Below, in pieces: positions 6,379 through 11,483 of a stretch of DNA of 11,483 nt; the first letter of the stretch is position 1; each line of letters begins with the position of its first letter. The notes below the pieces were generated by a model. It did no database searches. It saw only the letters and a list, made by a program, of their open reading frames with translations, and was not told the DNA's origin. The stretch is taken from positions 1-11,483 of the forward strand of contig PWNY01000415.1 in assembly GCA_003557805.1 (NCBI GenBank), given 5' to 3'. This stretch comes from Bacteroidales bacterium. GTDB taxonomy: Bacteria > Bacteroidota > Bacteroidia > Bacteroidales > UBA7960. A program made the translations under genes and the position numbers.

Positions 6379-7530
6379 TTACACCCCCATGTATCTTGAT
6401 ATCACCAGACGGAGTATCTCCGAGGTGCCCTCACCGATCTGAAGCAGGCGCTGATCACGGTAGTACCTTTCAATTACTCCTGGCTTGAAAACTCCCCTGG
6501 CCCCGTGTATCTGAACTGCTTCATCAGCTATTTCCCTTGCAATTTCGGAAGTGTAAAGTTTTGATATTGCCGCCTCGCGGGCAAACTGAAGGTTGTTGTC
6601 TTTCCTCCAGCAGGCATTGTATAGGGTGTTGCGTGCAAGCTCGATCTTCATGTCCATATCGGCCAGCTTGAAACCTATCGCCTGAAACTTTGATATGGGT
6701 ATTCCAAACTGCACCCTTGTCTTTGAGTATTCCAGTGATGCTTCCATTGCACCCCTTGCAAGACCAAGGCCAATAGCTGCAATGGAAAGCCTTCCTGAGT
6801 CAAGGGTGTTGAGCATTATGCGTCCTCCCTGGCCCTCTTCGCCCAGAAGGTTTTCATAAGGAACCCTGCAGTTGTCAAAGTAAAGATTACCGGTATCGCT
6901 TGCCCTCCACATCATCTTTCCCTTGCTCTTTTCGCTGCGGAACCCAGGAGTACCCTTTTCAACGATTATGGCCGACAGCCTTTTCCTGCCGTTCTTCTCG
7001 CCGGTAACGGCCTGCAGTGTCACCCCGCCGGATATCTCAGAAGCTGAATTGGTTATATGCTTTTTGGAGCCGTTGATAAGCCAGTGATCGCCATCCTTTA
7101 CAGCTGTGGTTTCAGAGCCCATTGCATCAGATCCGGCATTCTCTTCTGTGAGTCCGAATGCCCAAATCTTTTTACCCGTGCAAAGCTCAGGGATCAACGC
7201 CTTTTTTTGTTTATCGGTTCCGTACTTTAAAATAGGTGATATACCAAGGGAGTTTACCGCGGCAACAGTCGCAGCCTGCGAGCTGTCTATGCGTGCAAGT
7301 TCCTCAACTATAATTATATAGGATAATGTATCCATTTCCTGGCCTCCAAGGCTTTTTGGCGCCTGTATGCCAAAAAAGCCCATTTTGCCCATTTTTTCTG
7401 TAAGTTCTTCGGAAAATAGCTCTTTCTCATCCAGCTCTGCCGCCATGGGCAAAATTTCTCGTTCTGCAAATTCACGTACCCTCTTTCTGAGTTCTTCGTG
7501 AGCTTCTGTCAAAAAAGGATTGGTCAACAT
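6379..7530 (-). CDS. Acyl-CoA dehydrogenase, probably for isovaleryl-CoA
   Basis: This FAD enzyme introduces the alpha-beta double bond in an acyl-CoA; in this context it should convert isovaleryl-CoA to 3-methylcrotonyl-CoA. The 383-residue length is normal. Flavin and substrate motifs include FGLTEENAGSDA (125-136), KKHITNSA (156-163), TRVQFG (271-276), IHGARG (341-346) and YYRDQRLLQIGEGTSEI (356-372). The catalytic base appears to be Glu367 in GEGTSE, as in short-chain and short/branched-chain dehydrogenases. The position of the isovaleryl-CoA dehydrogenase base, on another helix, is occupied by Gly in LDSGRL (243-248). Motifs therefore place it in the short/branched-chain family, and only gene context points to isovaleryl-CoA. 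It follows a 108-base gap, so it may have its own promoter, and it leads straight into the isomerase gene. Confidence 0.85.
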   Translation of the reverse strand: MLTNPFLTEAHEELRKRVREFAEREILPMAAELDEKELFSEELTEKMGKMGFFGIQAPKSLGGQEMDTLSYIIIVEELARIDSSQAATVAAVNSLGISPILKYGTDKQKKALIPELCTGKKIWAFGLTEENAGSDAMGSETTAVKDGDHWLINGSKKHITNSASEISGGVTLQAVTGEKNGRKRLSAIIVEKGTPGFRSEKSKGKMMWRASDTGNLYFDNCRVPYENLLGEEGQGGRIMLNTLDSGRLSIAAIGLGLARGAMEASLEYSKTRVQFGIPISKFQAIGFKLADMDMKIELARNTLYNACWRKDNNLQFAREAAISKLYTSEIAREIADEAVQIHGARGVFKPGVIERYYRDQRLLQIGEGTSEILRLVISRYMGV

Positions 7531-7638
7531 CTATTATAGATTATATTAAATTGTGTTTAGTTATATTTTAAAAACATATAACAAAAAATAAGTCTTTTGG
7601 TTGAATAATGGTATATTTTTTTTCTCCTGATAACCGGC
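7531..7638 (-). promoter_or_regulatory. AT-rich gap with dyad; candidate promoter/operator
   Basis: This is the largest gap inside the gene cluster, between the carboxylase alpha-subunit stop and the acyl-CoA dehydrogenase start, and it is very AT-rich. It contains a perfect 7-base inverted repeat, GTTATAT at 7560-7566 and ATATAAC at 7576-7582, centred at 7571. Partial symmetry continues outward to about 7551-7591. The dyad lies 30 bases upstream of the start codon, where an operator could act. I find no clean Bacteroidetes TTTG/TAnnTTTG promoter pair. TATAAT-like hexamers occur just before the ATG, but in such AT-rich DNA they mean little. No T-run follows a stem, so no terminator for the upstream genes is evident. 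Confidence 0.35.
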
Positions 7639-9627
7639 CTAGGCCAGCTTGTCGGAAAGGCTTACCAGTAAGGTGTTATCCTCAACTATATCACCATTGT
7701 TCACACTTATGCTTTTTATATATGCCTTTGCTGTTGCGCATATTTTATTCTCCATCTTCATTGACTCAAGTATCATCAGCACGTCCCCTTTGTTTACCCT
7801 TTCGCCCTGTTTAACGTTTATTTTTATCACGGTTCCATGCATTGGTGCCCTTATTTGGCTTTCACCCTCAAGTTCCGGGTTTTTGTTTATCTCCCTGAGG
7901 GTCTCCCTGCCAAGATGCCTTACAGGGCTTACAGTTGAAGTTTGCCCTTCATGCTGGAAATAAACCTTGCCGTTTACCGGCATGTAGTAAAGTGTGTGAA
8001 CATGTCCCTCGGCATCTATGCGCATTGTGTCTGTATCCCGGTAAATCAACTGGTATGCTGTCTTCCCTTTTTTGTCAATAATGCTCATATGCCTCTGGTT
8101 GTGGTACAGGAACTTCCTGCCTGTGGCTTCATCATTTATCAGCAGGCCCAGTTCAGGCTGAAGCCGCCAGTACCCTATTCTTTGCCACGTATTTCCGTTA
8201 CCTGGGGCATCCATTGGCTTCGAAAAAAGGAATGCCATTGCCAGAAGGTTTTTCTCGGCAGTATCCATCTTTACAGGGTTGCTGCCTGACTGTAACTCTG
8301 ATGCCAGTTTGGTTGTCATTTTCCCGTTTATGAACTGGCGGGAGTTAAGTGCCTTTATCAGGAATGCGATATTGGCCTTGACCCCGAGAAGCACATAGTC
8401 TTTCAGGTGCATTACCAGCTTCTTCCTGGCTGTTTCACGGTTGGATGCATGATAAATCACCTTGCTTACCATGGGATCATACCGGCTGTCAATATTACCG
8501 GTTCTGTCCAATGCGGTGTCTACCCTCAGACCCTTTCCTTCAGGTTTTTTATGCAGCAGTACCTTGCCGGGTGAAGGCAGAAAATCATTTTCAGGATCCT
8601 CGGCATATATTCTTGCCTCAATTGAGTGTCCGTTGATACGGATATCCTCCTGGGCAATTGAAAGCTTCCTGTTCATTGCAACATTAAGCTGCTCCCTAAC
8701 AATGTCAATTCCTGTAATCATTTCAGTTACCGGGTGCTCTACCTGAATGCGCGTGTTCATTTCAAGGAAATAGAAGCTGTCACCGCTTACCAGGAATTCA
8801 ACTGTACCCGCATTTGAATATGAAATCCTCCTTGCAAGCCTGCAGGCTGCGTCGGTCATTTTCCCCCGGGTCTTTTCAGAAAGCCCCGGGGCCGGTGCCT
8901 CTTCAATGATTTTCTGGTTACGCCTCTGCAATGAGCATTCACGTTCGAAAAGGGTTACCACATTATAGTGATTGTCTGCGAGTATCTGTATCTCTATATG
9001 CCTTATGTTGTCAAGGTATTTCTCGATGTAGATCTCACCGTTACCGAAATAGCTGCTGGCTTCACGGCTGGCTGACTCAAGTACTTCTACCAGCTCCCCG
9101 GCTGAACCGGCAATACGCATTCCCTTTCCGCCACCTCCTGCCACGGCCTTGACCATGATTGGAAAACCGATCTGCTCAGCCCTTTTGGAAATTTCAGATA
9201 TGCTTCCACTCGCACCCTCTATCACCGGTATACCAAGCTCTGAAGCAATCTCCCTGGCTCCTGATTTGTTTCCCATTGCCCTTATCGCCTGCTCCCCGGG
9301 ACCTATGAATATAAGACCGGCATCGGATACAGCACGTGCAAATTCGGGATCCTCTGACAGGAAACCATACCCGGGATGTATTGCTGTGGCATCGCTTTCA
9401 AGTGCTATATCGATCAGCTGGCGGTGGTTCAGGTAAGTGTCGGAGAGTGTCTCACCCTTTAGCCTGTATCTCTCATCGGCCTCCATTACGTGAAGGGAAG
9501 TTGCATCTGGTTCTGTATAGACGGCCACAGAAGAGATACCCATCTGGTGAAGGGTCCTGAAGATCCTGACCGCTATCTCTCCGCGGTTTGCAACCAGTAC
9601 CTTGTTTATTTGTCTTATTCTGCTCAT
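7639..9627 (-). CDS. mccA: 3-methylcrotonyl-CoA carboxylase, biotin-containing alpha subunit
   Basis: The protein carboxylates its own biotin with ATP and bicarbonate and hands the carboxyl to the beta subunit, converting 3-methylcrotonyl-CoA to 3-methylglutaconyl-CoA. The 662 residues comprise a biotin carboxylase domain (about 1-450) with VANRGEIAVRI (12-22), HPGYGFLSE (84-92), the ATP-grasp loop AGGGGKGM (163-170), ECSLQRRNQK (230-239) and EMNTRIQVEHPVTE (289-302). A less conserved linking domain follows, then a C-terminal biotinyl domain with ESMKME, where Lys624 is the biotin site. The frame is open back to a TTG at 9639. The ATG at 9627 is preferred because it overlaps the hydratase stop as ATGA, a translational-coupling arrangement. 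Acetyl- or propionyl-CoA carboxylase alpha subunits look similar, but the hydratase and the beta subunit next to it support leucine degradation. Confidence 0.9.
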   Translation of the reverse strand: MSRIRQINKVLVANRGEIAVRIFRTLHQMGISSVAVYTEPDATSLHVMEADERYRLKGETLSDTYLNHRQLIDIALESDATAIHPGYGFLSEDPEFARAVSDAGLIFIGPGEQAIRAMGNKSGAREIASELGIPVIEGASGSISEISKRAEQIGFPIMVKAVAGGGGKGMRIAGSAGELVEVLESASREASSYFGNGEIYIEKYLDNIRHIEIQILADNHYNVVTLFERECSLQRRNQKIIEEAPAPGLSEKTRGKMTDAACRLARRISYSNAGTVEFLVSGDSFYFLEMNTRIQVEHPVTEMITGIDIVREQLNVAMNRKLSIAQEDIRINGHSIEARIYAEDPENDFLPSPGKVLLHKKPEGKGLRVDTALDRTGNIDSRYDPMVSKVIYHASNRETARKKLVMHLKDYVLLGVKANIAFLIKALNSRQFINGKMTTKLASELQSGSNPVKMDTAEKNLLAMAFLFSKPMDAPGNGNTWQRIGYWRLQPELGLLINDEATGRKFLYHNQRHMSIIDKKGKTAYQLIYRDTDTMRIDAEGHVHTLYYMPVNGKVYFQHEGQTSTVSPVRHLGRETLREINKNPELEGESQIRAPMHGTVIKINVKQGERVNKGDVLMILESMKMENKICATAKAYIKSISVNNGDIVEDNTLLVSLSDKLA

Positions 9628-10403
9628 TTTTTTGTCCAAACAGGCTTTCGTTTTTCCCTGAATGCCCGGATGCCTTCGGCAGCCTCACTGCCCTGGCTTA
9701 TTTCCTTAAGCAGGGCGGAAGTGACCCTGTTTATTTCTTCGCCCGGTGGCTTCCCTGATACTTTAAGCAGAAGTTTTTTGCAACTCTTCGTTGCTCCGGG
9801 GGCGTTCATTGATATTTCTTTGCAAAGATAATCTTTGTAGGATTCCAATTCCTGCTTTTTCCCTGTTTTATCGACTAGTCCGCATGAAAATGCAACTGAG
9901 GCATCAAAGAGTATTGCCGTTGTCATTAGCTGCCTTGCCCTGAATTCACCTATGCGCCTTATTACATATGGTGAAATGGTTGCGGGTATCAGCCCCAGCC
10001 TTAGCTCGCTGAAGCAAAAAGTGGAGCCCTCCTCTGCAAGCACGAAATCCGCGCCGGCAGCCAGGCCAATTGCCCCGCCCATAATTTTTCCATGCACAAT
10101 TGCAATAAGGGGTTTAGGGAAGCGGTAAACAGAGTCGAATAGTCCGGAAAGAAGCTCCGGATGCTTTTTTTGCCCTTTGATCTCTTGACCGATCCATTCC
10201 AGGTCTGCGCCTGCACAAAAAGTCTTTCCGTTGCCCGAGAGTACAACTGTTTTAATATTGTCATCATTGCCAGCATTTTCCAGGGCTCTTAGTAATTCTT
10301 TTACCATCACGCCGTTTATGGCATTGCGTTTATCTGGCCTGTTAAGGTATATATGTGCAGTTTGCCCTGAACTCTCAACCTTAATTGTGTTAAACTGCTC
10401 CAT
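9624..10403 (-). CDS. liuC: 3-methylglutaconyl-CoA hydratase (enoyl-CoA hydratase family)
   Basis: The enzyme is predicted to hydrate 3-methylglutaconyl-CoA to HMG-CoA, the reaction that links leucine degradation to the mevalonate genes downstream. The 259-residue crotonase-fold protein has the oxyanion-hole segments TFCAGADLEW (61-70) and GKIMGGAIGLAAGADF (105-120). A further segment, FSELRLGLIPATISPYV (131-147), resembles bacterial LiuC proteins (SEVRxGLxPAxISP type) rather than crotonase proper. It stands between the two carboxylase subunit genes, 50 bases after the beta subunit and overlapping the alpha subunit start by four bases. A general enoyl-CoA hydratase role is the main alternative, and the position between the MCC subunits argues against it. 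Confidence 0.88.
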   Translation of the reverse strand: MEQFNTIKVESSGQTAHIYLNRPDKRNAINGVMVKELLRALENAGNDDNIKTVVLSGNGKTFCAGADLEWIGQEIKGQKKHPELLSGLFDSVYRFPKPLIAIVHGKIMGGAIGLAAGADFVLAEEGSTFCFSELRLGLIPATISPYVIRRIGEFRARQLMTTAILFDASVAFSCGLVDKTGKKQELESYKDYLCKEISMNAPGATKSCKKLLLKVSGKPPGEEINRVTSALLKEISQGSEAAEGIRAFREKRKPVWTKK

Positions 10404-10453
10404 TTTATAATGATTTGCATTGAAAATAATAGTGTGCCTGATAGCGGTTCAGC

Positions 10454-11483
10454 CTACATTCTGTAAATACCCCTTGAAGGACTGCCATATTCCCTGTTAA
10501 GTGAGGTTGCAATTGCCATCGCCACCACCTGGCGGGTTTGCATAGGCTCTATTATACCGTCATCCCATAAACGGGAGGAGCTGAAATAGGCCGACCCCTC
10601 TTTTTCGTACTTGTCAAGTATTTCTGCTTTCATTTTCTCGATCTCCCCGGGAGCTGGTTTTTTGCCCCCGGCCTCCAACTGGTCGTTTTTGACCTGCGCA
10701 AGAACCATAGCTGCCTGCTGGCCGCCCATGACGGATATCCTTGATCCGGGCCACATGAAAAGAAAATGTGGGTCAAATGCCCTTCCTGCCATCGCGTAAT
10801 TGCCAGCCCCGTATGAGCCTCCTGTAATCACAGTTATTTTGGGAACATTCGCATTTGCCACCGCATGCACAAGCTTTGCCCCGTCCCTTGCAAGGCCTGC
10901 ATTTTCATAAACCTTACCCACCATGAAACCGGTTATGTTCTGCAGGAAGAGTATGGGTATCTTCCTGAAGTTGCAAAGTTCAATGAAGTGTGTTCCTTTG
11001 AGGGAGGACTCTGCAAACAACACCCCGTTATTTGCGATTATGCCAACCGGGTAACCCATTATGCGGACAAAACCTGTAACCAGTGTGGTCGCATACCTGG
11101 CCTTGAACTCGTGGAAACGGCTTCCGTCAACAATCCTTGCGATTATCTCGTAAGGGTCTGTCTGTTTTTTGTGATCGGCCTGAATTATACCGGTCAGTTC
11201 TTCTGCGTCATACTGGGGTTCTTCACTCTCCCTGATGTCAATTTGCTGCCTTTTACCGGGCTGGATGGTCTCGAATATACTTCTGCAAATGGAAATGGCA
11301 TGCTGGTCGTTTTCTGCAAAATGGTCAGCTACCCCCGACCTTGTTGTGTGCACTTCTGCACCACCAAGCGCCTCAGGGCTCACCACCTCCCCGGTAGCAG
11401 CCTTCACAAGGGGCGGCCCTCCGATGAAAATAGTGCCCTGGTTCTTAACGATTATGGTTTCATCGCTCATTGCCGGGATATAG
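10454..11483 (-). CDS. mccB: 3-methylcrotonyl-CoA carboxylase, carboxyltransferase beta subunit (partial, 5' end outside window)
   Basis: This subunit transfers the carboxyl group from biotin to 3-methylcrotonyl-CoA. The open frame runs off the right edge. Codons before the Met at 11470 read Y-I-P-A, which continues the family sequence (YxPAMSDETIIVK), so that Met is internal. About 342 residues are present, and roughly 190 N-terminal residues of a typical 535-residue subunit are missing. Motifs are FIGGPPLVKAATGE, GVLFAESSLKGTHFIELC, FLQNITGFMVGKVYENAG, GGSYGAGNYAMAGRAF and WPGSRISVMGGQQAA, and the protein ends with RGIYRM. The QNITGFMVG segment is typical of methylcrotonyl-CoA rather than propionyl-CoA carboxyltransferases, which carry a DxPGFLPG-type sequence there. 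It is the first visible gene of the minus-strand cluster, and its promoter lies outside the window. Confidence 0.93.
   Translation of the reverse strand, partial: YIPAMSDETIIVKNQGTIFIGGPPLVKAATGEVVSPEALGGAEVHTTRSGVADHFAENDQHAISICRSIFETIQPGKRQQIDIRESEEPQYDAEELTGIIQADHKKQTDPYEIIARIVDGSRFHEFKARYATTLVTGFVRIMGYPVGIIANNGVLFAESSLKGTHFIELCNFRKIPILFLQNITGFMVGKVYENAGLARDGAKLVHAVANANVPKITVITGGSYGAGNYAMAGRAFDPHFLFMWPGSRISVMGGQQAAMVLAQVKNDQLEAGGKKPAPGEIEKMKAEILDKYEKEGSAYFSSSRLWDDGIIEPMQTRQVVAMAIATSLNREYGSPSRGIYRM

Noticed and set aside
7636..7645. GGCCTAGGCC palindrome at the mccA stop codon
   Set aside because: Only a 10-base palindrome without loop. The minus-strand sequence after it is A-rich, not T-rich, so it is not an intrinsic terminator.
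9625..9639. Longer mccA start at TTG 9639
   Set aside because: The ATG at 9627 forms an ATGA overlap with the hydratase stop and fits the family N-terminus; the TTG adds only four residues.

Overview
The window is a dense run of nine genes, all on the minus strand (transcribed right to left), plus about 950 bases of AT-rich DNA without a convincing gene at the left edge. The organism is most likely a member of the Bacteroidetes. It has the Bacteroidetes-type 'GYDIA' GHMP kinase and the divergent mevalonate kinase/decarboxylase set of that phylum. Most starts lack a Shine-Dalgarno sequence, genes are tightly packed, and coding GC is moderate. This is inferred from gene content, not from a marker gene.

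Layout from right to left. (1) 11483-7639 holds a leucine-degradation block: the carboxyltransferase (beta) subunit of 3-methylcrotonyl-CoA carboxylase (cut by the window edge), 3-methylglutaconyl-CoA hydratase, and the biotin carboxylase/BCCP (alpha) subunit. The last two are coupled by an ATGA overlap. (2) 7638-7531 is a 108-base AT-rich gap with a dyad that could be an operator or promoter region. (3) 7530-6379 is an acyl-CoA dehydrogenase that by context would act on isovaleryl-CoA. (4) 6355-950 is a mevalonate-pathway block: type 2 isopentenyl-diphosphate isomerase, class II HMG-CoA reductase, GYDIA-family GHMP kinase (probable phosphomevalonate kinase), diphosphomevalonate decarboxylase and mevalonate kinase. 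Gaps here are -11 to +68 bases. (5) 949-1 contains two adjacent perfect hairpins at 9-51, small decayed-looking reading frames, and an 11-base direct repeat bounding the region.

Together the genes spell an almost unbroken route: isovaleryl-CoA -> 3-methylcrotonyl-CoA -> 3-methylglutaconyl-CoA -> HMG-CoA -> mevalonate -> mevalonate-5-phosphate -> mevalonate-5-diphosphate -> IPP <-> DMAPP. HMG-CoA is the end product of the first block and the substrate of the second. No HMG-CoA synthase, thiolase or HMG-CoA lyase is visible. The most interesting hypothesis is therefore a dedicated leucine-to-isoprenoid supply line that bypasses HMG-CoA synthase. The first and second halves are joined physically at the acyl-CoA dehydrogenase/isomerase junction (23-base gap).
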